Of a stretch of DNA of 64,000 nt, positions 33,039-43,243 are shown piece by piece. How positions within the stretch are numbered: position 1 is the stretch's first letter; every line of letters begins with the position of its first letter. Under the pieces are notes generated by a model. That model saw only the letters and a program-made list of their open reading frames with translations, searched no databases and was not told the DNA's origin. Source of the stretch: Brevibacterium marinum (lineage in GTDB: Bacteria > Actinomycetota > Actinomycetes > Actinomycetales > Brevibacteriaceae); the NCBI RefSeq assembly GCF_011927955.1, contig NZ_JAATJN010000001.1, forward strand, positions 1,054,001 through 1,118,000. The letters are read 5' to 3'. The position numbers were made by a program, and so were the translations under genes.

Positions 33039-35576
33039 ATGTCCGTTGCTGTTCGACCGGTCCAGCGCCGGTGCCTTGGGTACTTGGAGGAGATCGCTTC
33101 CGTTCTGCAGTCGCTGACAGCGCCCGACCGATGCGGATGCCTGGTGATCGGCGCCGCCGGGATCGGCAAGACCACGGTGATGAACGCCGCACTCAAACAG
33201 GTGGGCAGAGACGTTCGGATTCTGCGGTTCCGCGGATCCGAGCACATGCGTGAGCGTCAGTTCGGCATTCTTGAGATTCTCCTGTCCCAGGCAGGCGATG
33301 TGCCTGGGGGCGTCGGCGCCGCATTCTCAATCGTCGCCAGAGCGATTGCGGGCCGGTCGCAGAGGACGCAGACCATCGTGCTCGTCGACAATGCCGATCT
33401 CGTCGACTCCGCATCGATGTCCGTGCTCTGCCAGCTGGCCGAGCACGCTCGCATTCGACTGCTCGTCGGGGCCGAACAGATCCGGCCTCCGTTGGACCTG
33501 GTGACGAACCTGTGGCTGTCCGGAAGGATGTCGCGAGTCGATCTCGGAGGACTCGATGAGACAGCGGTGGCCGCGCTGGTGCAATCCTCCGGCCAAACAG
33601 CCTCGAGGTTCGACTCGGTGGCAGAGCTGCATGCCGAGACCAACGGGAATCCGCTGCTGCTGGGTCACGTGCTGTTCGGGCGGCAGCAGATGCTGACCAC
33701 GGATCGCATCCTGTGGAAGATCGAGCCTCAGCTGAAACCGATTCTCGAGATGATCGCGATGACCGGGGCTATCCGATACGAGACGATGGTGCGACTGTGC
33801 GCACCCGAGGATCTGGATGCGATGGTCGATGCCGGTACGATCACGATGTCACAAGGACGGTATGCCGCTGTCGAACTCGTCGAACCGGTCGTCGCCGACT
33901 TCCTTCGGTCAAGGGTCCGTCCCTCCCACAGCCTGCAGCTGTGGAAGAGACTCAACCAGGCCGTCATCCACGACCACCTGGATGGTCAGCCGCTGTTCGG
34001 CTATACCCGCTGGGGACTGAGCCTTGGCCACAGTCAGCCATTCGAGCGGGTATTCTCAGCGGTCGGTTGGGCAAATGCCCGTGGCCGGTATTCGGAGGCA
34101 GCCGCGCTCGCCGAAGCCAGCGGGCACGACACCGATGAACTGCGCCTCGAATACGCGCGCGCAGTCAGGGGCCTCGGCGATGTCGCAACAGCGCGGGAGG
34201 TGTTCGACAAGGTTCTCAAGAGCGTGACGGCGAGGTCCGGCGATGTGAGTCCTCAGCTCATGTCCCGGGTCGCGAGCATGGACCTGAGACTGACCGATCC
34301 GCGTCAACCGGAGCGATTGCGGACGCAGTGGGTCAGCGATCACTTGCTCGTCCCCGACGACGTCGGCCGCCTCGACGTGACGAAGGCAAGGTTCGAGGTG
34401 AAGGGCGGTCGCTATGAAAGCGGTCGCCGGCTGGCGAGCAGGGTCTATCAGGATCACTCGTGCCTGACCCGGCACAGACTGCGGGCCGGTGCTGCTCTGG
34501 GCGCATCGGAAGTGATCACCGGTCGAGTCGTCAAGGGGCTGAAATACATTGATCAGGCCGAGCTGATGTTCACATTGCCGGGGATGACGAGCCTCGAACG
34601 AGAAGATGCGATACCGCAGTTCTTCCTCGCCCGGTACATCGCCGGTGATTGGGCCGGTGCCAGAAGATCGGTGGAATCGGCCGACCACTCCCAGCAACTG
34701 TCGCAGCTCGTCGGAGCACTCGTGGACATACGCACAGGACACCCTGCGCGAGCGCTGCTGACATTGGACGCAGTGCTGCCGCAGGCGTGGCCCGCGAGCT
34801 GCATCGACATCGCCCGAGTCGGCCGTTCGGCCAGACTGTATGCCCAGACCCTGCTCGGTGCTCCTTCCTCCTCGACGGGCGAGTGCGCGAGCGATGCGGG
34901 ATCGGGCGGTCAGGACGACTATTCGGATTGGGCGGACTTCGAAGCTCAGCTCTTCGAATTGGAGACGATGGCCCTCTCGCAGCCGGAAAGGGCCGCCGAA
35001 GAACTCTACGCACTCGGGGAGTCGCGCCGTGCGCAGGGGGCCATCACTCTCGCATCATCCGCGTGGCTGCAGGCGGCTCGGCTCGGACACAGCGGTGCGA
35101 GGGCGGAACTGGCCGGAGCCGCCGCCCAGCTCGACGGTGCGCCCGGCCGTCTGGCTGGAATCGTATCCTCCGCGATGACCGATGGACGCCCGTCAGGTCT
35201 CACGGCGGCCGCGAAACAGGCGGCGAACTTCGGTGCGATGGTGCTCTGCTCCGATCTCGCGAAGATCGCGCAGGATCGTGCGGTCGAATCGCGGGATTCG
35301 CAGGCGGCCAAGGAAGCCCGGAAGCTGATCGGTGAGAGTATGCGCGCGATCAGGTTCAGCTCCACGGGCACACAGCTCCAATCGGTGCTCTCGGACCTCG
35401 AACGACAGCTCGTGGACGGAATCATGGCGGGACGCAGCAGCCAGGAGCTCGCCCATGCGCACCACCTGTCCGTGCGCACGATCGAGTGGCATCTGGGTCG
35501 CATCTATCGCAGGCTGCATGTGGTCGACAGGCGGGAGCTGCGCGAAGTCATTTCGCATTGGGGCGAAGGTCGATGA
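33039..35576 (+). CDS. Large LuxR-family (LAL/MalT-like) regulator with P-loop
   Basis: About 845 residues. GAAGIGKT (38-45) and TIVLVDNAD form an NTPase core; then comes a long helical, TPR-like region; the last 60 residues are a LuxR HTH (GRSSQELAHAHHLSVRTIEWHLGRIYRRL). Proteins of this plan usually bind a signal through the TPR part and ATP through the NTPase, then activate transcription. I choose the ATG at 33039 (AGAAGG 8 nt upstream) because its two tandem relatives also begin about 30-35 residues before the P-loop. The stop overlaps the next LuxR gene by 4 nt. First of three regulators upstream of the polysaccharide genes. Confidence 0.82.
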   Translation: MSVAVRPVQRRCLGYLEEIASVLQSLTAPDRCGCLVIGAAGIGKTTVMNAALKQVGRDVRILRFRGSEHMRERQFGILEILLSQAGDVPGGVGAAFSIVARAIAGRSQRTQTIVLVDNADLVDSASMSVLCQLAEHARIRLLVGAEQIRPPLDLVTNLWLSGRMSRVDLGGLDETAVAALVQSSGQTASRFDSVAELHAETNGNPLLLGHVLFGRQQMLTTDRILWKIEPQLKPILEMIAMTGAIRYETMVRLCAPEDLDAMVDAGTITMSQGRYAAVELVEPVVADFLRSRVRPSHSLQLWKRLNQAVIHDHLDGQPLFGYTRWGLSLGHSQPFERVFSAVGWANARGRYSEAAALAEASGHDTDELRLEYARAVRGLGDVATAREVFDKVLKSVTARSGDVSPQLMSRVASMDLRLTDPRQPERLRTQWVSDHLLVPDDVGRLDVTKARFEVKGGRYESGRRLASRVYQDHSCLTRHRLRAGAALGASEVITGRVVKGLKYIDQAELMFTLPGMTSLEREDAIPQFFLARYIAGDWAGARRSVESADHSQQLSQLVGALVDIRTGHPARALLTLDAVLPQAWPASCIDIARVGRSARLYAQTLLGAPSSSTGECASDAGSGGQDDYSDWADFEAQLFELETMALSQPERAAEELYALGESRRAQGAITLASSAWLQAARLGHSGARAELAGAAAQLDGAPGRLAGIVSSAMTDGRPSGLTAAAKQAANFGAMVLCSDLAKIAQDRAVESRDSQAAKEARKLIGESMRAIRFSSTGTQLQSVLSDLERQLVDGIMAGRSSQELAHAHHLSVRTIEWHLGRIYRRLHVVDRRELREVISHWGEGR

Positions 35577-38152
35577 GCGAATTCCTCGATGCAATGGTGT
35601 TCGGCAGGAATCGGGAGCTCACGGTGATCGAGAATTCGATTCTCGACTCGTCCTCGAACGGTGTCTCCATCGAGGGTGAGACAGGGATGGGGAAGACCCG
35701 CCTGCTGACTGAGATCCACCGCCGCCGAGGCGGGCGCGACTTGCGACTGAAAGGCGATCGGGTGCTGCGTTCGGTGCCGTTCGGTGCCTTCGGCATGATC
35801 GTCGATCTGGACGAGGACCGCGCAAATCTGCTGCATCGGGTCGTCGAGGCATTGACCGTCGGTCGGCAGACCCCTGTGGTGTTCGTCGATGATGCCCACG
35901 AACTCGATGAGCGCAGCCTCAGCGTCCTTTCGCAGCTGGCCGATGACGGAAGGATCAAGCTCATTGCCGCCATGCGTCCGAACACCGCCGAGGTGGGTCA
36001 TCCGTTCGTCGAACTCGTCGCCGACCGTGTGCTCGATCAGGTGGTGCTCGAGGCGCTCGAACCCGATGGGTATGCCGAGATGGTCGAGCACTATCTCGGT
36101 GGAATAGTGTCGCGAGGTGTGCTCGACATCGTCGGGTTCCATACCGGACGCGTCCCCGGGAAGGTCATCGAGCTGCTCAGATATTCGGGGCGGGCGAAGA
36201 GGTTCCTCGACCGTCAGGGTGTGTGGGTCCTCGACGGGCTGGACATCGATTACGACGAACGCGCCAGGGACGTCACACGCATCGATCTGAACCGATATTC
36301 GACCGCCGAACGCCACGCCCTCGAACTGGTCATTCTGGCTGGGGAGGTCGATGTCGAACTGATGCTGGACGCAGATCTCGGCGACGCTGCCGACTCCCTG
36401 GTCACAAGCGGAGAGCTGCGGCTCGAGCAGAGACCAGCACGCGTCTACGTCGCGATCGAGAACCACGCTTCGGAGACGATCAGGTTCACTGTGCCCGACG
36501 GCCGCAGTCGGCAGATGTTCGAACTGGTCTCCGGATTCGCCGACAGCCCTTCGACGCGGGCGATCATGCTGCGCACCGATTGGGGGATCCGATGCGGGGC
36601 CGATGTTCCGGTCCACGACATCATCGACGGAGCGCGACTGGCAACTCGCCTGGGTGAATGGCAGAGGGCGCTGCGGATGCTCAACGAGGTGCCCACCGAT
36701 CGCATGGCCGCGCATGAACTGTTCGACCTCGGGCGACTCTACTGCGAGGTCAATCAGGTCCCGATCGGTTTCGACGTCCTCGCCCAAGCAGTGGAGAAGG
36801 CCTGCTGTGCGCAGCTCGTCTTCGACGCCTTCCAGCTCTGGGTCTACCGCGACTTCGACCGGAATTCGCCGGCGCTGTGCCTCGACGACTTTCACCGGGG
36901 CCTCGACCGTCTGGACTCGCGATCCGAGAGGTCGATCTGCGAAGGCCTCGACGCTGACATCGTCAGGGAGCTGATGATGATGCTCGCGGCCCGTCCTCTC
37001 GTCGAAACGGCGATCTATGAGCCGGAGGGGATCGGACCGGTGCCCGAAGATCGTATGCGGACCACGCTCAAGAGTCTGCACGCGATCTCCCGTGCAAGCC
37101 GGAGCTCGGAAACGGGCGACAACCGCGAAGCTCTCGATGCACTCGACAGAGTCGCTCCCGATATGACGGAACTCGGCACGGGTTCTGTCATGCTCACGAC
37201 GTTGAGGGCCAACTCTCTGGTGAAGTCGGGCGACATCTCCGGTGCCAAACAGCTGATGAGTGCGCAGCCCAGCTCGGATCTGGCCTTCCTCGCGTCCCGC
37301 AGCGGTCCGACCGATCTCATGTGGTCCTATATCCATCTGCTCGAAGGGCAGCTGTCCGAGGCCACACGGTGCAGCCATTCGGCTGTCGAGGCCCTCGAAT
37401 ACTGGAACCAGGTGCCCTTCCTCGCGATCGCGATCGCGCACGCGTCCTATATGTCTATGCTCGGCGGCAACATCGATGCCGTCGTCAGCTATGAATCACG
37501 CTTCACAGCTCTGCCCGATGATGGCCCCTATCTGGAGTATCGGCGGGCCCTCATGCTCCGCGCCATCGTCCGAGCTCTGCGCGAAGGCACCGTCACCGAC
37601 GAGATCCACGAGATGCTGGCACGGATGCGGGTCGAAGGGTCGTTCGGGCTCGAAGCACAGCTCAGGCTCCTGCTGTTCCACCACTTCGCTGAGGCCGACC
37701 CCGAGGCGATGTGCTTCATCGCGGAGCAGGGAAACGGCGGTGAGTTCGATCTGCTCCGAGTTCTGGGGAAGGCGCTGGTAGACAGTGACGGGGCTGCGCT
37801 TCTCGAGATCGCTGCTCAATGTGAGACTTCCGCTCCGCTCCTGGTCGCGCAGTGTCGAGCTGTGGCCGATCGCTTCCTCGTCTCCGGCACCCTTCGCTCG
37901 GACAGGCGAATCGACGACAGATCGGGTCTGACCGTCCGTGAGCGCGAGATCAGCGGACTGGTCACCGTCGGCAGAACGAACGCAGAGATCGCCCGGGAGC
38001 TCGGAGTCAGAGTGAGAACCGTCGAGGGCCACATCTACAGACTGTTCCAGAAGCTCGGAATCGCTCGCCGCGAGCAGGTCGCAGCGGCGCTCGAGACGCT
38101 CGACGGCGGGGGCCGTCCTCCGGGCGGCACCGATCGGACGGCGCCCGGGTGA
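35573..38152 (+). CDS. Large LuxR-family (LAL/MalT-like) regulator with P-loop
   Basis: 859 residues. GETGMGKT (35-42), VVFVDDAHELDE as Walker B, a long helical region, then the strongest LuxR HTH of the group: LTVREREISGLVTVGRTNAEIARELGVRVRTVEGHIYRLFQKLGI. The ATG at 35573 overlaps the previous stop (ATGA) and begins SEFLDAMVFGRNRE, a normal start for the NTPase domain. It is co-translated with the regulator upstream. Its 3' end is duplicated: the stop codon lies in the first of two 35-nt tandem copies. Confidence 0.85.
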   Translation: MSEFLDAMVFGRNRELTVIENSILDSSSNGVSIEGETGMGKTRLLTEIHRRRGGRDLRLKGDRVLRSVPFGAFGMIVDLDEDRANLLHRVVEALTVGRQTPVVFVDDAHELDERSLSVLSQLADDGRIKLIAAMRPNTAEVGHPFVELVADRVLDQVVLEALEPDGYAEMVEHYLGGIVSRGVLDIVGFHTGRVPGKVIELLRYSGRAKRFLDRQGVWVLDGLDIDYDERARDVTRIDLNRYSTAERHALELVILAGEVDVELMLDADLGDAADSLVTSGELRLEQRPARVYVAIENHASETIRFTVPDGRSRQMFELVSGFADSPSTRAIMLRTDWGIRCGADVPVHDIIDGARLATRLGEWQRALRMLNEVPTDRMAAHELFDLGRLYCEVNQVPIGFDVLAQAVEKACCAQLVFDAFQLWVYRDFDRNSPALCLDDFHRGLDRLDSRSERSICEGLDADIVRELMMMLAARPLVETAIYEPEGIGPVPEDRMRTTLKSLHAISRASRSSETGDNREALDALDRVAPDMTELGTGSVMLTTLRANSLVKSGDISGAKQLMSAQPSSDLAFLASRSGPTDLMWSYIHLLEGQLSEATRCSHSAVEALEYWNQVPFLAIAIAHASYMSMLGGNIDAVVSYESRFTALPDDGPYLEYRRALMLRAIVRALREGTVTDEIHEMLARMRVEGSFGLEAQLRLLLFHHFAEADPEAMCFIAEQGNGGEFDLLRVLGKALVDSDGAALLEIAAQCETSAPLLVAQCRAVADRFLVSGTLRSDRRIDDRSGLTVREREISGLVTVGRTNAEIARELGVRVRTVEGHIYRLFQKLGIARREQVAAALETLDGGGRPPGGTDRTAPG

Positions 38153-38207
38153 ACGCGGGCAACGCCTGACTGACGGCGCCCGGGTGAGCGCGGGCAGTCC
38201 CTGACTG
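38138..38207. repeat. 35-nt tandem duplication at the LuxR gene end
   Basis: 38138-38172 and 38173-38207 share ACGGCGCCCGGGTGA then CGCGGGCA and CCTGACTG, differing at a few bases. Copy one contains the last codons and TGA (38150-38152) of the LuxR gene. The gap that follows up to 38423 shows no gene. Confidence 0.85.
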
Positions 38208-38423
38208 ACGAGACATCGAGTACCCGAGCCCCGCCTCGGCGGGATACAGGCCCTTGAGTAGTCGTGCACCCGTAATGACTGCCCGATGACTGAGTAGTGA
38301 TGCGCTCATGTCCAGGATCGGCCACCTATTCCCCGAGCCGTTTCGCGGCGATGATCGGGTCATGAGCATCTCACCGTCGCAGCACACAGCAGTGGGCGTG
38401 CACCAAGCCGCCGAGGTCCCACA

Positions 38424-41099
38424 ATGGAGGGTATGATCCGACGGTCCGAGTTGGAGGGCATCAGATCGATGTTGGAACGGCATTCGGTCGCAGCCGTCAT
38501 CGGACCGGCCGGATTCGGAAAGTCCTCACTCCTGACAGCCCTCCAGCGTGACTGGGACGGGCCCACGGTTCGCGTGCCGTACAACCGATCCGAAGCCGCC
38601 ACGAGACTGTCCGGTCTCGACATCCTGCTCGCATCTCTGAGCGTTCTGGATGCGGAAGCCTTCTCCTCCGGTGACGACGGCCCGACGACGGGAGTCTCCG
38701 AGGCGGAAGCCGCTGAGACGGTCATGGGTCTGCTTCGTGGGGCCCGGATCCCGGACAACACCCTCATCATCATCACCGATGCTGATGGAATGGACGAATC
38801 CTCGCAGGTGGTGCTCGGCCAGATCGTCCGCAGACTGCGCGCCGGTCGTGTGCGGATCGTGATCTCCGCGCGATCCGTGTCCGCCGACAGCCCCCTGTCG
38901 GGAATCCCCAGCGTGGAGCTTCAGACACTCGGCGAAACGCAGATGGCGGAACTCGCGGAGCACCTGACATCGGGGGCCATCAGCAGCGAAGCTGTGAGGA
39001 TCGCGACGCAGGCTGCGTCGGGACGCCCCCATGCACTGCGTCTCATCCTCGCCGACATGACCCGCAGCCAGAAGTCGGGCCGGATCGCACTGCCGATCCC
39101 GGGCAGAGTCGGGCGGGCCGCAGAGCCGATGGTCCGCGACCTCGTGGGAGACGGCAGTGCGGAGATCGACTCGGTCCTGCGACTGTTGGCAGCGGCACCG
39201 CTGACGCCCTTCCGAGCAGTGCAGCGACGGTTCCCCGAACTGTGGGAGCACGCCGACGAACTCGAAGCCCGCGGCGTGCTCGAGAGACGAGGACCATTCC
39301 TCTTCATCTCCCGGGGCCTGGTCAGGGCATTCGTCCACACCGACATGGGCTCGCGCGAGCGCATCGCACTGCACGAAAGCCTCGAGCGGCTGTGCACGGA
39401 TTCGGAACCTTCCCTCCAGCACTGGCATGCGTCGTTCTCGAACCCCAGCGACGAAGCCGCCTGCCGATTGGCCGATGACGCAGTGGGGCTCATCGCTCAG
39501 GGATTTCCGGAGGCGGGAATCGAATTCATCGAGCGTGCCATTCGGATGACCGCGGACACCGCGACTTTGGGACAGTGCCTGCTCGATATCGCAGAGGCGC
39601 TCTTCGGCCGTGGCGACCTGGTCTTCGCCGCGCGGTACATGCGAATCGCCGCGACGATCGGCGACCCCGGACTCACGGTCTGTGCGCGAGCACTGAAGAT
39701 CGAGATCGAATTCGCGCAGCACCAGAATCTGCCGTCACGTCTGCTCAACAGCTGGACCAGAACCGAACTCGAGCAAGCTCCTGCAGCAGTCGCCCGCCTC
39801 CAACTGGTGCTCGGCCGCTGCCATCTCGAGCGTGGAGAATATGCGGAGGCGCAGGAGCTCCTCGACGCTGCACTGTCCATCCGTGAGCACTTCGGCCCGC
39901 GAGAGCGGCAGATCTGCGACGGCATACGTCTGCGTCTCGAATGCCACCGGGGAGATGACGGCCTCGCTGTGGAGAAGTTCGCCGAGCTCGGTGATTTGGA
40001 CTTCGAGTCGGTCGAACCGGCCTATCTGCTGTCGATCGCTTCCGGTCTGATGCTCACCGAACATTACGAATCGGCTCTGGCCGTTCTCGACGTGCTGTGC
40101 GACGGGCAAGGCAGGGAAACCATCTGGTGGACCCTGGCCGCGTACCACCGGGCCGAGATCGCCATCCGCTCCGGCAATATCGGGCAAGCCCTCGACGCCG
40201 TCGAATCCGCAGAGGCGCGGACAGGGACACCGGCGATCCGGCTCGACCGTCTGCTCGTCCTGAGGAGTTGGAGCCTCCTGATGAGAGGCCTGGCCAGTGA
40301 TGCAGAGCCCACCGAAATGCAGCTCGCCGCGTATGCGGCGGCAACGCACAACCGGAACCTGGTCGCATCGCTCAACGCCGTTCAGGGGTCGTATCTGCTG
40401 AGGGCCGGGTATCCCGCGGACGCAGTCAGGCATCTTCTGCGCTGTGACGAACTGACGGGCAATGAGACGAATGCGAATATCCTCCGCTATGAGCCCGAGC
40501 TCATCGAAGCCCTGGTCCGGATCGGTCGTCGGGAACACGCGAGCCTGGTGTTCCAACAGCTGAGGAAGAAGGTCGCCCGCATCAATTCCCGGTGGGCCGA
40601 ATTGGCGTTGGGCAGATGTGAGGCGATTCTGACCGCCGGAGACAGATCGGTCGAACTCTTCCGCCGAACTCTGCGTTCCTGGAAACCGCAGGACTCACAG
40701 CTGGAGAAGGCGCTGACTCACGAAGCCCTGGCCCGGCGCCTGATCGAATTGGGATCACAGACGAGCTCACGAGAACATGCGATCGCCGCGGCGACTCTGT
40801 ACATCGAGATCGGTGGCGAACACCTGATCGCGGCCCCGAACCGGGAGACCGAGGCCCCGTCACAGGGGCAGACCTCGGCCCCCGAGCCGCCGGAGCTCTT
40901 CGACCTCACGGATGAGGAACTCAAAGTCGTCGAGCTGGTCAGAGCCGGATTGAAGAACCGGGACATCGCCCGCCGAGTGTTCGTGTCGCTGCGAACGGTC
41001 GAACTGCGGCTGACCGCAGTCTATCGAAAACTCGATGTCGCCTCGCGCACCGAACTCGTGGCACGTCTGGCCGGAAGCCCCCGCCTGACCGCTGTCTGA
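38424..41099 (+). CDS. Large LuxR-family (LAL/MalT-like) regulator with P-loop
   Basis: 891 residues. GPAGFGKS (27-34), TLIIITDADGMDE as Walker B, helical middle, and a C-terminal LuxR HTH (LTDEELKVVELVRAGLKNRDIARRVFVSLRTVELRLTAVYRKLDV). GAGG precedes the ATG at 38424 by 7 nt. Separated by 271 nt from the regulator before it and by 185 nt from the first polysaccharide gene, it is the best candidate for direct control of that locus, by position only. Confidence 0.85.
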   Translation: MEGMIRRSELEGIRSMLERHSVAAVIGPAGFGKSSLLTALQRDWDGPTVRVPYNRSEAATRLSGLDILLASLSVLDAEAFSSGDDGPTTGVSEAEAAETVMGLLRGARIPDNTLIIITDADGMDESSQVVLGQIVRRLRAGRVRIVISARSVSADSPLSGIPSVELQTLGETQMAELAEHLTSGAISSEAVRIATQAASGRPHALRLILADMTRSQKSGRIALPIPGRVGRAAEPMVRDLVGDGSAEIDSVLRLLAAAPLTPFRAVQRRFPELWEHADELEARGVLERRGPFLFISRGLVRAFVHTDMGSRERIALHESLERLCTDSEPSLQHWHASFSNPSDEAACRLADDAVGLIAQGFPEAGIEFIERAIRMTADTATLGQCLLDIAEALFGRGDLVFAARYMRIAATIGDPGLTVCARALKIEIEFAQHQNLPSRLLNSWTRTELEQAPAAVARLQLVLGRCHLERGEYAEAQELLDAALSIREHFGPRERQICDGIRLRLECHRGDDGLAVEKFAELGDLDFESVEPAYLLSIASGLMLTEHYESALAVLDVLCDGQGRETIWWTLAAYHRAEIAIRSGNIGQALDAVESAEARTGTPAIRLDRLLVLRSWSLLMRGLASDAEPTEMQLAAYAAATHNRNLVASLNAVQGSYLLRAGYPADAVRHLLRCDELTGNETNANILRYEPELIEALVRIGRREHASLVFQQLRKKVARINSRWAELALGRCEAILTAGDRSVELFRRTLRSWKPQDSQLEKALTHEALARRLIELGSQTSSREHAIAAATLYIEIGGEHLIAAPNRETEAPSQGQTSAPEPPELFDLTDEELKVVELVRAGLKNRDIARRVFVSLRTVELRLTAVYRKLDVASRTELVARLAGSPRLTAV

Positions 41100-41104
41100 A
41101 GACG

Positions 41105-41157
41105 GCGGTGGCGGCTTGCCGCATGGTGCGCGCGGAGGCCCGCACAAGCACCACCGC
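41105..41157 (+). terminator. Hairpin after the third LuxR gene
   Basis: GCGGTGG (41105-41111) pairs with CCACCGC (41151-41157); TGCG/CGCA pairs lie inside. It stands just after the LuxR stop. The gap continues to 41284 with a possible -10, TATACA (41226-41231), for the polysaccharide operon. Confidence 0.4.
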
Positions 41158-41284
41158 AGGCGGTCTATCTCAACGGAAACCGGCCTAGCTTGGACACTGT
41201 TCGCGGTCGGCACGAGCCGTCGCGATATACAGCATACGCAAGCGGCGGGCCCGAGGTCGGCTGCAAGTGACAGTGGAGAGCGAT

Positions 41285-43243
41285 ATGACCGCAATGACCG
41301 AACCGGGCCTGAGGGCCTCAGCGACGACGGATGGGGCGCTGCCGAGGCTCACCTCGAGAATATGGCAGCGACGAACATGGTTGCAGATCGTCTTCGATGC
41401 CGGCGCCTGGGTGTTCGGAGGCGTGCTGGCATGGCTGGTGCTGGGCCTGAGCTGGACGATCGGAGCCGAGCTCGGCATGGCGATCGCGGCAGCGGTGGGC
41501 GCTCAGCTGATCTTCGGTGCCACGCTGCGTCTCTACAGCAGTCGCTACCGTTACGGCAGCTTCTCCGAATACGGCACCCTCATCCTGATCACGATGCTGA
41601 TCGCCGGAGGTCTGATGGTGGTGACCATGGCCGACACCGCGTTCGTGCTGCTCATGGTCTTCACCGGTCTGATCACCATGTCGGCGGGCCGCTACCTGAT
41701 CCGCTATGCCAATCAGATCGTCACACGGCCCGTGCACGGAGAGCGCGTACTCGTCATCGGCGCGGGCTCGGCCGCCGAATCACTGATCGGCCAGATGCTC
41801 TCCGACCCCCAGGGGCCCTACCTGCCCGTCGGGCTCATCGACGACGACCCCCACAAGCGGTACCTGCGCATCCACGGAGTGCGCGTACGGGGCACCAGTG
41901 AGAACATCGGCGACGTCGTGCAGTGGCTGGGGGTGAGCGGAGCGATTGTGGCCATCGCCGATTCCGACGCGGAGTTCCTCCAGGTCTGCCGCGACAGGCT
42001 CAAGCCGACCGGTGCCTGGCTGCGAACGATTCCGCCGCTCGCCGAACTCGTGAACCGCGTGGTGGAGGTCGCCGACATCCGTGACCTCAAGGTCGAGGAC
42101 CTGATCGGCCGCAGCCCCGTCCACACCGACATGACCGAGATCGCCGAGACCATCGCGGGCAAGCGCGTTCTCGTCACGGGCGCGGGAGGCTCGATCGGCA
42201 GCGAACTGTGCAGGCAGCTGTTCGCGCTCGGCCCTGAAGCACTCATCATGCTCGATCGCGACGAGACCGCACTGCACGGCGTCGAACTCGTTCTCTTCGG
42301 TTCGGCGCTGCTGACCTCGCCCCACACGGTGCTCGCCGACATCCGGGATCCGCTGGCTCTCGATCGGATCTTCTCCGAGACCCGGCCCGACATCGTCTTC
42401 CACGCCGCAGCGCTCAAACATCTGCCGATGCTGCAGAGATTCCCCGAGGAAGCCTGGAAGACGAATGTCCACGGGACCTTGAACGTCCTCAGAGCCGCGC
42501 AGAAGGTCGGGGTCGAACATTTTGTGAACATCTCGACCGACAAGGCCGCTGCCCCGACGAGTGAACTGGGACGCAGCAAGCGCATCGCCGAACGGCTGGT
42601 GAGCAGATTCGCCGCTCAGTCGAACGGCACCTACCTGTCGGTGCGGTTCGGCAATGTCCTCGGCTCGCGAGGGTCGGTGCTGCTGTCCTTCCAAGAGCAG
42701 ATCCGCCGAGGTGGTCCGGTCACCGTGACCGACCCCGAGGTACGCAGATTCTTCATGACGATCCCCGAGGCCTGCCAACTCGTACTGCAGGCGGCGGCCA
42801 CCGGTGAGGACGGTTACGTCATGGTCCTCGATATGGGTGAACCGGTGCGCATCGTCGATATCGCTCGCAGCCTGGTCGCGATGTCGAATCGGGATACGGA
42901 GATCGTATTCACCGGCCTGCGCGAAGGCGAGAAGCTCGATGAGGAGCTGTTCGGCGACTACGAGGGCACCGTGGTCAGGATCCACGAGAAGATCAGTCGG
43001 GTCGAGGCCCCCGAGCTCGATTCCGCGTCGCTGCCCTCGGACATCGCACCGAGAGAGGAGATCGACGAATTCTGCTCCCGCTCCTGCGCGACGACCCCCA
43101 CCATCGCCGAGGTTGCCGTGAGTGCCGATGCACGCGACGTCACCGACGTCACCGACGTCACCGGCGTCACCGACGTCGCCACCGTCGCCACCGTCGCCGG
43201 CCACCGCGCGACCCTGCCGGCAGGTGAGCCTCATGTCGTCTGA
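41285..43243 (+). CDS. FlaA1/CapD-type nucleotide-sugar 4,6-dehydratase, membrane-bound
   Basis: 652 residues. Four N-terminal membrane helices (about 35-140), a first Rossmann region (VLVIGAGSAAESLIG), then the catalytic SDR domain with TGAGGSIGSEL, STDKAAAPTSELGRSKR (Thr-Asp-Lys and Lys of the long-type active site) and FGNVLGSRGSV. This family removes water from UDP-GlcNAc or a similar sugar to give the 4-keto-6-deoxy form, the first step towards bacillosamine-like sugars. The last 45 residues include seven copies of a 3-residue repeat. GGAG lies 6 nt before the ATG at 41285. First gene of the polysaccharide operon; overlaps the next by 11 nt. Confidence 0.9.
   Translation: MTAMTEPGLRASATTDGALPRLTSRIWQRRTWLQIVFDAGAWVFGGVLAWLVLGLSWTIGAELGMAIAAAVGAQLIFGATLRLYSSRYRYGSFSEYGTLILITMLIAGGLMVVTMADTAFVLLMVFTGLITMSAGRYLIRYANQIVTRPVHGERVLVIGAGSAAESLIGQMLSDPQGPYLPVGLIDDDPHKRYLRIHGVRVRGTSENIGDVVQWLGVSGAIVAIADSDAEFLQVCRDRLKPTGAWLRTIPPLAELVNRVVEVADIRDLKVEDLIGRSPVHTDMTEIAETIAGKRVLVTGAGGSIGSELCRQLFALGPEALIMLDRDETALHGVELVLFGSALLTSPHTVLADIRDPLALDRIFSETRPDIVFHAAALKHLPMLQRFPEEAWKTNVHGTLNVLRAAQKVGVEHFVNISTDKAAAPTSELGRSKRIAERLVSRFAAQSNGTYLSVRFGNVLGSRGSVLLSFQEQIRRGGPVTVTDPEVRRFFMTIPEACQLVLQAAATGEDGYVMVLDMGEPVRIVDIARSLVAMSNRDTEIVFTGLREGEKLDEELFGDYEGTVVRIHEKISRVEAPELDSASLPSDIAPREEIDEFCSRSCATTPTIAEVAVSADARDVTDVTDVTGVTDVATVATVAGHRATLPAGEPHVV
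43136..43198 (+). repeat. Seven 9-nt in-frame repeats in the dehydratase tail
   Basis: Units of GACGTCACC and near copies encode DVT-DVT-DVT-GVT-DVA-TVA-TVA, 15 residues from the C-terminus. Being multiples of three, changes in copy number keep the frame. Confidence 0.9.
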
